The notes under the pieces: model-generated
Seen by the model: the letters and a program-made list of their open reading frames with translations, nothing else
What the model was told of the DNA's origin: nothing
Databases searched by the model: none
Translations under genes and position numbers: made by a program
Assembly: GCF_002162835.1 (NCBI RefSeq)
Contig: NZ_MAAX01000196.1
Coordinates: 1-37,864 of the forward strand
Length of the DNA: 37,864 nucleotides
Reading direction: 5' to 3'
Origin: Nonlabens dokdonensis
GTDB taxonomy: Bacteria; Bacteroidota; Bacteroidia; Flavobacteriales; Flavobacteriaceae
Shown: piece after piece, positions 25,631 through 33,999 of the stretch
Layout of the letters: each line of letters opens with the position of its first letter
How positions within the stretch are numbered: position 1 is the first letter of the stretch

Positions 25631-26935
25631 ATGTCAAAAAAAACCAAGAAAATATCGGAAGAACTTCATAAGGAATATAATAATTTAACAAACATATTTC
25701 CTATTGAGATATTTCCAGATGAAGTCAAAGAATACATTGAACAATCCACTAGAAACTTACGCTTTAATAAGGAGTTTCTTTGCTGTTCTACTTTATCAGC
25801 ACTATCTACAGCTTTTGGAAATACCTATCGATTACAAGTAAAAGAAGAATGGCATGAATCCCCTATGCTTTGGATCGTTTTAATAGGAAATGCAGGTGAC
25901 GCAAAATCTCATGTTATGAAGTTGCCTTACAGTACACTATTTAAACATGAAAAAGAAAATTATCTAAAGTATCAATTGCAACAAAAGGAATATGAATTGA
26001 GCACTACAGAAAGTGCAATTAAACCAATTTTTAAGGATATAATATTAAAAGATTTTACTTATGAAGCTCTTTGCAAGTCATTAGATCATAATCATAGAGG
26101 GTTATGTATGTTTCAAGATGAATTCACCTCTTTTCTTGGTGGTTTTACAAAATACTCAAATGAATCTCATGAGAGTAGCTACTTGACATTATTCAATGGA
26201 GATGGTATAAAAGCTAATCGAACGTCTAGTGAAATCAAAATGGTTTTTGATCCTTTTGCAAATTTACTTGCAGGTACTCAAAAAACAATGCTGAAAGCTT
26301 TTTTCAAACGAAATAGAAATACCACTGGTTTTCTAGAAAGATTTTTGTTCTGTTTTCCAGATAAAGTTTATCCAGTTACCTATAGTAATAATTTGAATGA
26401 CCCTATTATTATTCAAAATTTCGAATGCTTATTTGAAAGAATCATTGAACTATATGATGATAATTTATTTACGAAATTAAGTTATTCAACTGAAGCCTCT
26501 TCATATGCTCAATATTTATCAAAAAAACTTTACAAAACCAACCGACTTGGCGAAGATATATCAAGAGCATTGGGAGCAAAACTTAATATTTATCTACATA
26601 GATTCTCTTTGCTAATAGAGCTAATAGAATGTGTTTCAAAAGATCAAAAAATACGTTGTGTGAATGTTGATAGTGTAAAAAAGGCAGAGAAACTACTTGA
26701 CTATTTTTTACAAAATGCTATTAAAGTATTTGAAAACGCAGATAATCCTTTTGCTAATTTATCTAAAACTGACAAAGACTTATTTGATAGCTTACCTCAA
26801 AACTTTACCACAGCAATGTTCCTCGAAAAAGCAACAAACCTTGATATTCCAAAATCTACTGCAGAAAAAAAATTAAGAAGAAATCACGGTCTCTATATAA
26901 AAATAAGAAATGGTAATTACGAAAAATTCCAATAA
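25631..26935 (+). CDS. DUF3987-type ATPase of a mobile element
   Basis: This 434-residue protein looks like a RecA-fold P-loop ATPase of the DUF3987 type. A Walker A-like loop GNAGDAKSH is at residues 86-94, and a Walker B-like CMFQDEFTSFLGG has Asp163-Glu164. The C-terminus (about 370-434) looks like a winged-helix segment with TAMFLEKATNLDIPKSTAEKKLRRN. Members of the family are found with primases in Bacteroidota plasmids and islands and may act as helicase or helicase loader. The next gene encodes a zinc-finger/Toprim-like protein, which supports a replication role. Confidence 0.8.
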   Translation: MSKKTKKISEELHKEYNNLTNIFPIEIFPDEVKEYIEQSTRNLRFNKEFLCCSTLSALSTAFGNTYRLQVKEEWHESPMLWIVLIGNAGDAKSHVMKLPYSTLFKHEKENYLKYQLQQKEYELSTTESAIKPIFKDIILKDFTYEALCKSLDHNHRGLCMFQDEFTSFLGGFTKYSNESHESSYLTLFNGDGIKANRTSSEIKMVFDPFANLLAGTQKTMLKAFFKRNRNTTGFLERFLFCFPDKVYPVTYSNNLNDPIIIQNFECLFERIIELYDDNLFTKLSYSTEASSYAQYLSKKLYKTNRLGEDISRALGAKLNIYLHRFSLLIELIECVSKDQKIRCVNVDSVKKAEKLLDYFLQNAIKVFENADNPFANLSKTDKDLFDSLPQNFTTAMFLEKATNLDIPKSTAEKKLRRNHGLYIKIRNGNYEKFQ

Positions 26936-26943
26936 GTAAAGGC

Positions 26944-27159
26944 TTTTGGCGGTTATGGATTAATTACATGCAATTATCTATAGATCAACTACATTAAATC
27001 ATATCATAACCGCCCAAAAACTCCATAAACTTAAACTTCTTAAATGTAAATTTTTAAATATTTAATTAACTGACGGTTTAACGACGGTTTTGAATTTGAC
27101 AAAACTATTGTTTTCAGTCATTTAAAATCAAAACCGTCACAAACTCCATAAACCTCAAA
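26944..27159. repeat. Two diverged inverted-repeat units with a shared 3' box
   Basis: Unit 1: TTTTGGCGGTTATG (26944-26957) faces CATAACCGCCcAAAA (27005-27019), followed by AAACTCCATAAACTT. Unit 2: GACGGTTTTGA (27083-27093) faces TCAAAACCGTC (27128-27138), followed by AAACTCCATAAACCT. GACGGTTT also occurs once more at 27072-27079, and unit 2 encloses a smaller AAAAC-TATT-GTTTT hairpin. The two units share arm sequence and the AAACTCCATAAAC box, so they are diverged copies. They fill the 230-bp gap between two replication-type genes. Confidence 0.85.
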
Positions 27160-27165
27160 TTACAC

Positions 27166-28239
27166 ATGAAATATCGATACGCATTAAATTCTAGCAAAGG
27201 AAAGTTTACCTGCCCTAAATGCTCGCATAAAAACAGATTTTCTAGGTATTGGGATAAGGAGAAACAACAATTCATATCGACAGATGTGGGTAAATGCGAC
27301 CGACCAACCTGCGGTTACCATTTAACACCCAAAGATCATTTTCAAAACACAGGAGTAAATTTTACATCTCAATTTTCAAACAATTATATACCATTACCAC
27401 CTGCTCCAAAAGATTATTTAAACACATCGTTAATTTCTAAATACGCTAATAGCTACAGCAACAATAATTTTATAAGTTTTCTATGTAAAATCTTTGAAAA
27501 ACCAGTGGTTAAAAAAATCATATTAAGGTATTTACTAGGTTCAATAAACAAGCCTTGGAAGGATAGCATAATATTCTGGGAGATAGATAATAAAGGCATA
27601 TTGAGATATGGCAAAATAATGACATACCATTCCCACAATGGCAAACGAGTTAAAGAGCCTTATAATCATGTAGGTTCCTTTCACAAAGTTTATCATGGTA
27701 AAGACCGCAACTACAATTATGATCGTTGCTTGTTTGGTTTGCATTTAATTAATGAAGATTTTTCTAAACCAATTGCAATTGTTGAATCAGAGAAAACTGC
27801 GATTATAATGAGTGAAATTGATCCTAAATATATTTGGCTGGCATGTGGTAGTATTAACGGCATAAATGAACACATGTTCAATCCTATATCGCATCGTAAA
27901 ATTATCCTATTTCCAGACCTTTCTTTACCTAATGATAAAGGAAAAACTGCACTTGATTACTGGACTGAAAAGGCAAATAAACTCATTAAATTAGGATTTA
28001 AAATTACAGTCTCAACATTCTTATACGTACTTGCTGATCCTAAAGAGAAGGAAATCGGCTTTGATATTGCCGACTATTACATTAATGAACTGTTGGCTTC
28101 AAAACAAAAGTTCACTACTCAAGAAATACCTAAACGAGAGATCCTACTTACTAAAAAGGAGAAACAGTTAGCTGCTTTAATCTGTAAAAACGCAGCTGTG
28201 CAATCGCTAATCGATACTTTTCAACTAGAGATTGAATAG
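27166..28239 (+). CDS. Zinc-finger / Toprim-like protein (DUF6371-like, primase-related)
   Basis: This 357-residue protein starts with a zinc-ribbon: Cys16, Cys19, Cys44 and Cys49 (CPKCSHKNRF ... GKCDRPTCGYHL), like the DNA-binding finger of primases. The middle and C-terminal part has a Toprim-like layout: IAIVESEKTAIIMSE (the acidic strand, near residue 205), WLACGSINGINEHM and KIILFPDLSLPNDKGKTALD. The usual DxD is weak (PDLS), so catalytic activity is uncertain. It looks like the primase-related partner of the DUF3987 protein. The assignment to DUF6371 is from memory. Confidence 0.75.
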   Translation: MKYRYALNSSKGKFTCPKCSHKNRFSRYWDKEKQQFISTDVGKCDRPTCGYHLTPKDHFQNTGVNFTSQFSNNYIPLPPAPKDYLNTSLISKYANSYSNNNFISFLCKIFEKPVVKKIILRYLLGSINKPWKDSIIFWEIDNKGILRYGKIMTYHSHNGKRVKEPYNHVGSFHKVYHGKDRNYNYDRCLFGLHLINEDFSKPIAIVESEKTAIIMSEIDPKYIWLACGSINGINEHMFNPISHRKIILFPDLSLPNDKGKTALDYWTEKANKLIKLGFKITVSTFLYVLADPKEKEIGFDIADYYINELLASKQKFTTQEIPKREILLTKKEKQLAALICKNAAVQSLIDTFQLEIE

Positions 28240-28244
28240 GCATA

Positions 28245-28330
28245 TTGTTAGGCTCAACCACTGGTTGTATAAAAATAACAGGCTGTTGTAATGTAATATG
28301 ATAAATTATAACAGCCCATTAGTCTAACAA
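28245..28330. repeat. Nested inverted repeats resembling a three-way junction
   Basis: The outer arms TTGTTAG (28245-28251) and CTAACAA (28324-28330) enclose two hairpins: CAACCActGGTTG (28255-28267) and GGCTGTT (28281-28287) with AACAGCC (28310-28316). The first hairpin carries the 16-mer shared with 25493-25508. It may be origin DNA or a structured RNA in the 3' region of the Toprim-like gene. Confidence 0.7.
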
Positions 28331-28552
28331 TGTAACAGCTCATTGAAACCAATGATTATAATAGTTAACACACGTATTATAATGATTTACAGTGGTTGAA
28401 TATTGTCTTTAACATATTAAACCAGCGGTTACACCCGTTGGTTAATTTAACAACAAGGCAGTAACAAGGTATTGTTTGATTTACATTAGAACAGCTAAGT
28501 TAGAGACACCATTAACCTCAGGTTACTATTCTATGATAAACTATACTTATCT

Positions 28553-28568
28553 CGCTTTCGCGAAAGCG
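28553..28568. repeat. 16-bp palindrome, copy 8 (intergenic, inside the element)
   Basis: A perfect copy about 100 bp before the hsdM start codon. Confidence 0.95.
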
Positions 28569-28666
28569 GCATCAAGATCTTCTTAAGATAATTTCAAATC
28601 ACCGATAGGTTACCTGGTATTTATACTTATTTTTAACTTTCTTAAATATATAGATCACCTTACCAA

Positions 28667-30268
28667 ATGTCGGAAGAACAAAAAAAACTGCTCGAGAAAC
28701 AACTATGGGCAATTGCCAACTTGCTACGCGGCAAAATGGATGCAGACGATTACCGTAACTACATCTTAGGCTTTATTTTCTTTAAATACCTGTCTGAAAA
28801 GCTGCACCTTTATGCTAATAAAATTTTGGCACCAGATGACTTAACCTATGAACAGCTTGATGAAAAATCAGATCAAGGTAAACTGTACATTGAAGCGGTA
28901 AGAAAAGCATGTGTAAAAGAATTAGGATACTTTTTAAAACCTAGCGAGTTATTCACCTCCATTGCGCAAAAAGGAAATAACCTTTCTGAAATTGAAACCA
29001 ATGATAATGATGAAGCAACTCAGTTTTTTATAATTGAAGATCTAGAACGCATTCTTACTAACATCGAGCAAAGCACCATGGGAGAGGAGTCTGAAGATGA
29101 TTTTGTCAAATTATTTGAAGATCTAGACTTAACCTCTGGTAAATTAGGAAGAACAGTAAAAGCACAAAATGAAACTATTGCAAAAATCATCACGCATCTC
29201 GACAAAATTGATTTTAAACTAGAAGATAACGATAGTGATTTACTAGGGGATGCTTATGAATTCTTAATAGGTCAGTTTGCTGCCAGTGCTGGAAAAAAAG
29301 CAGGTGAATTTTACACACCTCAAGAGGTGTCTACTATACTAGCAAAAATTGTAACCACACGCAAAAAACGATTAAAATCAGTCTATGATCCTACTTGTGG
29401 TTCTGGTTCCCTCCTACTGCGAGTAGCAAAAGAGGTAGATGATGTAGGTATGTTTTACGGTCAGGAATTAAACCGTACAACCTATAACCTTGCTCGTATG
29501 AACATGATTTTGCACGATGTGAGCTATCGCGAGTTTGATATTAAACAAGAAGATACGTTAGAAGAACCACAGCATCTAGATATAGAATTAAGAGCCGAGG
29601 CGATAGTTGCGAATCCACCATTTTCGGCTAAGTGGAGTGCAGCAGGCATTTACAGTACAGACGATAGATTTAGCCAGTATGGTAAACTTGCACCCAAGAC
29701 TAAAGCAGATTTTGCCTTTGTACAACACATGATCCACCATCTAGATGAGAGTGGTATTATGGCAACCGTTTTACCACATGGTGTATTATTTAGAGGGAGT
29801 TCAGAAGCTCATATAAGACGTTATCTAATAGAAGATAGAAACTATATTGATGCTGTTATTGGTTTACCAGCAAATATCTTTTTTGGTACAGGTATTCCAA
29901 CCTGTATTTTAGTAATAAAAAAATGTAGAGAAGTTAACGAAGATGTATTGTTTATTGATGCTTCTAATCATTTTGAAAAACAAGGAAAAGACAATAAGCT
30001 ACTACCAGAGCACATCAATCAAATTGTAGATACTTATACCAATAGAACGGTAACAAATAAATACAGCCACAGAGCAACATTACAAGAAATTGCAGATAAC
30101 GATTACAACCTTAACATACCTCGTTATGTAGACACTTTTGAAGAAGAAGAGCCTATAGATATTACCGCTGTAGCGAAAGAAATACAAAACTTAGACCTAG
30201 ACATTGCAGCAACCGATAAACGTATTGCAACCTATTGTGCAGAACTAAATATTGAAACCCCTTTTTAA
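28667..30268 (+). CDS. hsdM: Type I restriction-modification DNA methyltransferase subunit (N6-adenine)
   Basis: This 533-residue subunit transfers methyl groups from AdoMet to adenine in the system's target. The N-terminal HsdM_N helical domain covers about residues 1-160 (KQLWAIANLLRGKMDADDYRNYILGFIFFKYLSEKL). The AdoMet site is DPTCGSGSLLL at 241-251 and the catalytic motif IV is NPPF at about 315. FYTPQEVSTILAKI and VLPHGVLFRG are further family motifs. It is followed at once by hsdS; the hsdM stop and hsdS ATG are 1 bp apart. Confidence 0.97.
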   Translation: MSEEQKKLLEKQLWAIANLLRGKMDADDYRNYILGFIFFKYLSEKLHLYANKILAPDDLTYEQLDEKSDQGKLYIEAVRKACVKELGYFLKPSELFTSIAQKGNNLSEIETNDNDEATQFFIIEDLERILTNIEQSTMGEESEDDFVKLFEDLDLTSGKLGRTVKAQNETIAKIITHLDKIDFKLEDNDSDLLGDAYEFLIGQFAASAGKKAGEFYTPQEVSTILAKIVTTRKKRLKSVYDPTCGSGSLLLRVAKEVDDVGMFYGQELNRTTYNLARMNMILHDVSYREFDIKQEDTLEEPQHLDIELRAEAIVANPPFSAKWSAAGIYSTDDRFSQYGKLAPKTKADFAFVQHMIHHLDESGIMATVLPHGVLFRGSSEAHIRRYLIEDRNYIDAVIGLPANIFFGTGIPTCILVIKKCREVNEDVLFIDASNHFEKQGKDNKLLPEHINQIVDTYTNRTVTNKYSHRATLQEIADNDYNLNIPRYVDTFEEEEPIDITAVAKEIQNLDLDIAATDKRIATYCAELNIETPF

Positions 30269-30269
30269 T

Positions 30270-31496
30270 ATGGAAAAGCAATTAATACCAATATTGAGGT
30301 TTCCAGATTTTCAAGGTAAATGGGAAAAAGTAATAATATCACAAATTGCTAATAAAATAACTGATGGTACACACGATACACCTAAACCAATAAAGGAAGG
30401 TATTCCCTTTTTAACAGCCATACACGTTAAAGATGGTAAAATAGATTTTGACAATTGTTATTATCTGTCAGAAGAAGAACATAATAAAATATTTAAAAGA
30501 TGTAATCCAGAATATGGTGATTTATTAATGGTCAATATTGGTGCTGGTACAGCTACATCTGCAATGGTAAATGTAAATTATGAATTTAGTTTAAAAAACG
30601 TTGCTTTAATAAAGCCTAATAAGACTAAAATATATCCAAGTTTTTTTGCTCAAGTTCAGAGAAAAAATAGTGATAGGTTAAGACATCAAATATCATCAGG
30701 TGGTGCACAGCCTTTTTTATCTTTGAAAGCTATAGGTAAGTTGAAGTTAAACATCCCATCCTTTCCAGAACAACAAAAAATAGCTTCATTTCTTTCTGAT
30801 ATTGATGATAAAATTACCAAATTAACCAAAAAGAAAACCCTTTTAGAGCAATATAAAAAAGGTATAATGCAAAAAATCTTTAATCAAGAATTAAGATTTA
30901 AAGATGATAATGGTAATGAGTTTCCTAAATGGTCAAAAAATAAAATAGGTAATGTTTTTAGTTCATTTAAAGGTAAAGGCATTCCGAAAGGAGATGTAAT
31001 AAGTGGTGGAGTTAACAAATGTGTTTTATATGGTGAACTATATACAACCTATAATGAAGTAATAAATAAAGTTGTAAGTTCAACAAACAGCGAAGATGGT
31101 TTAAAATCACAAAAAGGGGATTTATTAATACCTTCTTCTACTACTACCACAGGTATAGATTTAGCAAACGTAACAGCACTAAATTTTGATGATGTTTTAT
31201 TGGGTGGTGATATAATTGTGATGAGAGGTAAAAAAGAAATTAATAATATCTTTTATGCTTACTACTTATCAAACTACAAGAAACATCAAATAGCTTCAAG
31301 GGCACAAGGGATTACAATTGTACATATTTATTTCAATAGTATTAAGGATTTAGAGATAGATATTCCTGTAATTGAAGAACAAACGAAAGTAGCCAATTTT
31401 TTATCAGACATAGATGTAAAAATAGAAGCCTTAAATACAAAAATTGAAAATAGTAAAGCCTTTAAAAAAGGGCTATTGCAAAAGATGTTTGTTTAA
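30270..31496 (+). CDS. hsdS: Type I restriction-modification specificity subunit
   Basis: This 408-residue subunit sets the target sequence. The ATG of MEKQLIPILRFPDFQGKWEK is used; a TTG 18 bp upstream inside hsdM was not. Two target-recognition domains (about 15-170 and 215-375) are each followed by a conserved helix: FLSDIDDKITKLTKKKTLLE near residue 177 and FLSDIDVKIEALNTKIE near 380. Both helices end in a similar KGxxQKxF motif. This two-fold layout is typical and predicts a bipartite recognition site, which cannot be read from the sequence. The gene is intact. Confidence 0.95.
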   Translation: MEKQLIPILRFPDFQGKWEKVIISQIANKITDGTHDTPKPIKEGIPFLTAIHVKDGKIDFDNCYYLSEEEHNKIFKRCNPEYGDLLMVNIGAGTATSAMVNVNYEFSLKNVALIKPNKTKIYPSFFAQVQRKNSDRLRHQISSGGAQPFLSLKAIGKLKLNIPSFPEQQKIASFLSDIDDKITKLTKKKTLLEQYKKGIMQKIFNQELRFKDDNGNEFPKWSKNKIGNVFSSFKGKGIPKGDVISGGVNKCVLYGELYTTYNEVINKVVSSTNSEDGLKSQKGDLLIPSSTTTTGIDLANVTALNFDDVLLGGDIIVMRGKKEINNIFYAYYLSNYKKHQIASRAQGITIVHIYFNSIKDLEIDIPVIEEQTKVANFLSDIDVKIEALNTKIENSKAFKKGLLQKMFV

Positions 31497-31508
31497 ATAA
31501 ATAATAAT

Positions 31509-32078
31509 ATGGAACGTAGAAAAATTGTGGATTATGTGGTAATTAAAGCCAATGGATTTAACGATGATATCAATAAACTCATAAGTGATGAGATTAGATT
31601 TAGTAATCTTTTTAATGAACATTCTGAGAAAATTGAAGATTTAGAAAGGAAAACAATTCATTTACAAAAGAGTTTTGACGTATTTCAAGAACTACTAAAA
31701 TTAGAAGATGGAAAAGAGTATCCAGTATTAGAAACATCAACAGACATTGAATTTGCAGAAGACCACCCTTTAATGAATGTTAGTATTGTGGATCAAAAAA
31801 AAGTAGGTTTAATCAAACATGATGAGATTAATCAAATTATACTTAACATTAAAGAAGCTTTAGAAATTAGCAATAAATCGCTAAACTCTAATAAAAAAAC
31901 TAAATCGATGTATTTAAGAAAGATTAAAGAATCGAAAAACATAAGAACGTCCTTTGAAAAAAAGGTGTTAGACCTTTTAAATAATGGTTATGAGTTAGTT
32001 GGTGGCGCTCAAATAAAATATGAATCTGGTTTTCAAACTTTAATAAAATATGAAGGTAGCGATAAAGGATTAGATTAA
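31509..32078 (+). CDS. Unknown protein in the hsd operon, DUF1737-like C-terminus
   Basis: This 189-residue protein has no signal peptide or membrane segment. The N-terminal half is charged and partly coiled-coil (NEHSEKIEDLERKTIHLQKS, about residues 38-57), with another helical stretch near 115-150. The last 35 residues (LDLLNNGYELVGGAQIKYES followed by GFQTLIKY) resemble the small DUF1737 domain; this is a judgement by eye. It starts 12 bp after hsdS and is followed after 26 bp by another unknown gene, so it is probably co-expressed with the RM system. The function is unknown. Confidence 0.75.
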   Translation: MERRKIVDYVVIKANGFNDDINKLISDEIRFSNLFNEHSEKIEDLERKTIHLQKSFDVFQELLKLEDGKEYPVLETSTDIEFAEDHPLMNVSIVDQKKVGLIKHDEINQIILNIKEALEISNKSLNSNKKTKSMYLRKIKESKNIRTSFEKKVLDLLNNGYELVGGAQIKYESGFQTLIKYEGSDKGLD

Positions 32079-32104
32079 AACAATAGATACAACCAACTCG
32101 TACA

Positions 32105-32626
32105 ATGCAACAAAACAAGGCAAGTTTTATAAATTATGAAATATGGATACTAAGCATCATGGGTGCTTTTGGTAGGGCAAACGTCTATAAAGAGAATACA
32201 CCTGAAATTAAAAAAACATATTTCAAGAATAAACTGAAAGGCTATTTAGATGACATGATAAATTCTAATTATTTAAAACCTATTGCACATTTTCAGCATT
32301 TAGAGAATATCAATGAACTCATTCATTATTCAAAAATGTATGGAGAAGTTTTGCGTAATGACACGTTTAACTTTGGTGTGACACAAAAATTATTAAATTT
32401 ATATCTAAAGTATCATTGGTGTTTAGGTTTAATTCCAGCACCACCGCATTTTCCCGTAGATAGCATTATTCAAAAAAAACTAGGACTTAAAGTTGTACCA
32501 TGGACAAAGTTTGAAGATGATACAGAATATTTAAGAATTATAAGTCATTCTGAAACACTGTTAGAAAAATATGATTGTTCTAACATTGCAGAGCTTGAAT
32601 TAAAATTATTTAGTAGAAATATCTAA
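32105..32626 (+). CDS. Unknown protein in the hsd operon (173 aa)
   Basis: I cannot assign a known family. The protein is soluble and mostly helical by composition. The central block FGVTQKLLNLYLKYHWCLGL (about residues 90-109) with following PAPPHFPVDSIIQKKLGL and VPWTKFEDDTEYLRI looks conserved in style and recalls hypothetical proteins I have seen in restriction and defence loci. It lies between the DUF1737-like gene and the long non-coding gap before the Abi gene. A defence or accessory role is inference from position only. Confidence 0.75.
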   Translation: MQQNKASFINYEIWILSIMGAFGRANVYKENTPEIKKTYFKNKLKGYLDDMINSNYLKPIAHFQHLENINELIHYSKMYGEVLRNDTFNFGVTQKLLNLYLKYHWCLGLIPAPPHFPVDSIIQKKLGLKVVPWTKFEDDTEYLRIISHSETLLEKYDCSNIAELELKLFSRNI

Positions 32627-32876
32627 AAAAAAGGATTGAAACCAATAATTGAAAAATAGAACACAAACAAAATAACCATGTAACAGGCATGTAACTAAGT
32701 GAGCTCAAAAAATAGAGAATACTAGTAAAAGCAGTACATACAGATGTAGAAGTAATTTAACTAAACTAATAAACATCTATCATAAATAAGTAAAACAATA
32801 TGATAATTATAAGTTATAAGAGAAAGAAAAATGTTAAAGAATATGAAGAAACTTCACATATACCAACTACAAGTCA

Positions 32877-32884
32877 TATATTTG
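32877..32884 (+). promoter_or_regulatory. Predicted -7 box of a non-coding transcript before the Abi gene
   Basis: TATATTTG matches TAnnTTTG exactly and is identical to the -7 box of the rimP promoter. The -33 region has only TTCA one base off the ideal spacing. Transcription would begin near 32890, about 155 nt before the Abi start codon. Confidence 0.5.
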
Positions 32885-32889
32885 CCACA

Positions 32890-33026
32890 ACATTACACAC
32901 TACGCCACAGGTTCAAATCCATTTGAATACCAAATCTCAGGGTGTGTCTTTTGAAAAGAACGTACTAGTTACTAAAAATAATACACCTTCCTTGCCTCTC
33001 TACGATGCACACTTGGAAGGTTTTTT
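32890..33026 (+). ncRNA. Candidate structured non-coding RNA upstream of the Abi/HEPN gene
   Basis: The predicted transcript of about 137 nt contains nested complementary segments: ACACAC (32895-32900) with GTGTGT (32942-32947) enclosing GG-TTCAAAT-CC-ATTTGAA (32910-32927) with a closing CC at 32930-32931, and a 3' terminator hairpin. No convincing protein is encoded. Small RNAs next to AbiF-type HEPN toxins, acting as RNA antitoxins, have been described recently; the position and orientation fit that model. The RNA ends and fold are predictions by eye. Confidence 0.5.
32985..33026 (+). terminator. Intrinsic terminator just before the Abi gene
   Basis: ACCTTCC (32985-32991) pairs with GGAAGGT (33015-33021), with an inner TGC/GCA pair, followed by six Ts. 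It ends about 20 bp before the Abi ATG, so it would separate an upstream transcript from the Abi coding region. Confidence 0.65.
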
Positions 33027-33045
33027 CATTTCAAATATTTTTTAA

Positions 33046-33993
33046 ATGGCTAAAAAATCATACACTAAACAGCCATTAAGCTTTGAAGTTCAACTACAGT
33101 TATTAAAAGATCGACAATTAATCGTGAATAATGACATTAAAGCATTATCCTATTTAAGGGGTGTTAGTTATTACAGATTAAGCGCGTATTACTTGCCTTT
33201 TCAAGAAAAAAAAGATGTGTTTAATAAAGGCACTAACTTTCAAGAAATTATAGATATCTATTCTTTTGACAGACAACTTAGGTTACTAGTTTTTGATTGC
33301 ATAGAACGTTTAGAAATTGCCATAAGAACACAATTTATATATGCTATGTCTATGCATCATGACGATTCTCATTGGCAGGACAATAAAGCTCATTTTGTTA
33401 AACCTTATTATAATGGAGTTGGTAACCTTGTAGATCCTTATTCAGATTTACAGAATATTATTTCTAAAGCAAAAACAAATAGAAAACCAGAGGTTTTTAT
33501 AAAGCATTACATAGATACTTACAATAAACCATCAAATCCTCCATCGTGGATGTGTTTAGAATTACTTACAATAGGTCAACTATCACATATCTATCGAGGA
33601 TTAAGAAATAAAGCAGACAAGAAACGCATTGCTGATTTTTTTGATGTACACCCATCGGTATTTCAATCCTGGCTTCATTCTATAACCTATGTTAGAAATT
33701 TATGTGCACACCATTCTAGATTATGGAATAGAGATTTAGCTATTGAACCCAGTAGATTATTAAAACCTGTGGGACATTGGGTAGGCTCAGAATTTCAAAA
33801 CAATAAACGCGTTTTTTACTTCATTTGTGTTTTAAAATATCTATTACTAAGAGCAAATCCTGGCAATAGTTTAAAAGATAAATTAGAAACCTTATTTGAG
33901 AAATATCCTAACGTCCCCATAAAGTATATTGGAATCCCTTCTAATGGGCAAGGACAAATTTTAAATTGGAAGGAAGAAGCACTTTGGAAATAA
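33046..33993 (+). CDS. Abi_2 family (AbiD/AbiF-like) HEPN abortive-infection protein
   Basis: This 315-residue protein belongs to the Abi_2 family, whose members cause abortive infection against phages. N-terminal hallmarks are LSFEVQLQLLKDRQLIV and LSYLRGVSYYRLSAYYLPF. The middle has YSFDRQLRLLVFDCIERLEIAIRTQ. The key site is RNLCAHHSRLWNR: Arg217-x4-His222 is the R-x4-6-H motif of HEPN ribonucleases, so RNA cleavage is the probable toxic activity. The gene lies between hsdS and hsdR; hsdR starts 6 bp after its stop, so the two are probably co-transcribed. A 419-bp non-coding gap with a candidate RNA gene precedes it. Confidence 0.92.
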   Translation: MAKKSYTKQPLSFEVQLQLLKDRQLIVNNDIKALSYLRGVSYYRLSAYYLPFQEKKDVFNKGTNFQEIIDIYSFDRQLRLLVFDCIERLEIAIRTQFIYAMSMHHDDSHWQDNKAHFVKPYYNGVGNLVDPYSDLQNIISKAKTNRKPEVFIKHYIDTYNKPSNPPSWMCLELLTIGQLSHIYRGLRNKADKKRIADFFDVHPSVFQSWLHSITYVRNLCAHHSRLWNRDLAIEPSRLLKPVGHWVGSEFQNNKRVFYFICVLKYLLLRANPGNSLKDKLETLFEKYPNVPIKYIGIPSNGQGQILNWKEEALWK

Positions 33994-33999
33994 ATAACT

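Larger units (their letters stand above)
28240..28666. other. 427-bp non-coding gap rich in repeats
   Basis: The gap between the Toprim-like gene and hsdM has no convincing gene. It contains the nested inverted repeats at 28245-28330, an imperfect inverted repeat AACCAGCGGTT/ACCCGTTGGTT at 28420-28443, two copies of TGATTTACA (28383 and 28477) and one 16-bp palindrome. No exact TAnnTTTG promoter for hsdM is visible. Confidence 0.6.

Noticed and set aside
30252-30269. hsdS starting at TTG inside hsdM, as an overlap or frameshift
   Set aside because: An ATG at 30270, 1 bp after the hsdM stop, gives the normal HsdS N-terminus; both frames are intact.
32903-32931. T-loop-like GGTTCAAATCC suggesting a tRNA
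   Set aside because: The flanking bases cannot form a T stem and no anticodon or acceptor arms are present; the segment is explained by the TTCAAAT-CC-ATTTGAA hairpin.
32800-33045. An 81-codon open frame ending directly before the Abi ATG (TAAATG)
   Set aside because: Composition is unlike a real protein, it spans a -7 box, nested inverted repeats and a terminator hairpin, and it fits a non-coding RNA better. Kept only as the alternative to test.
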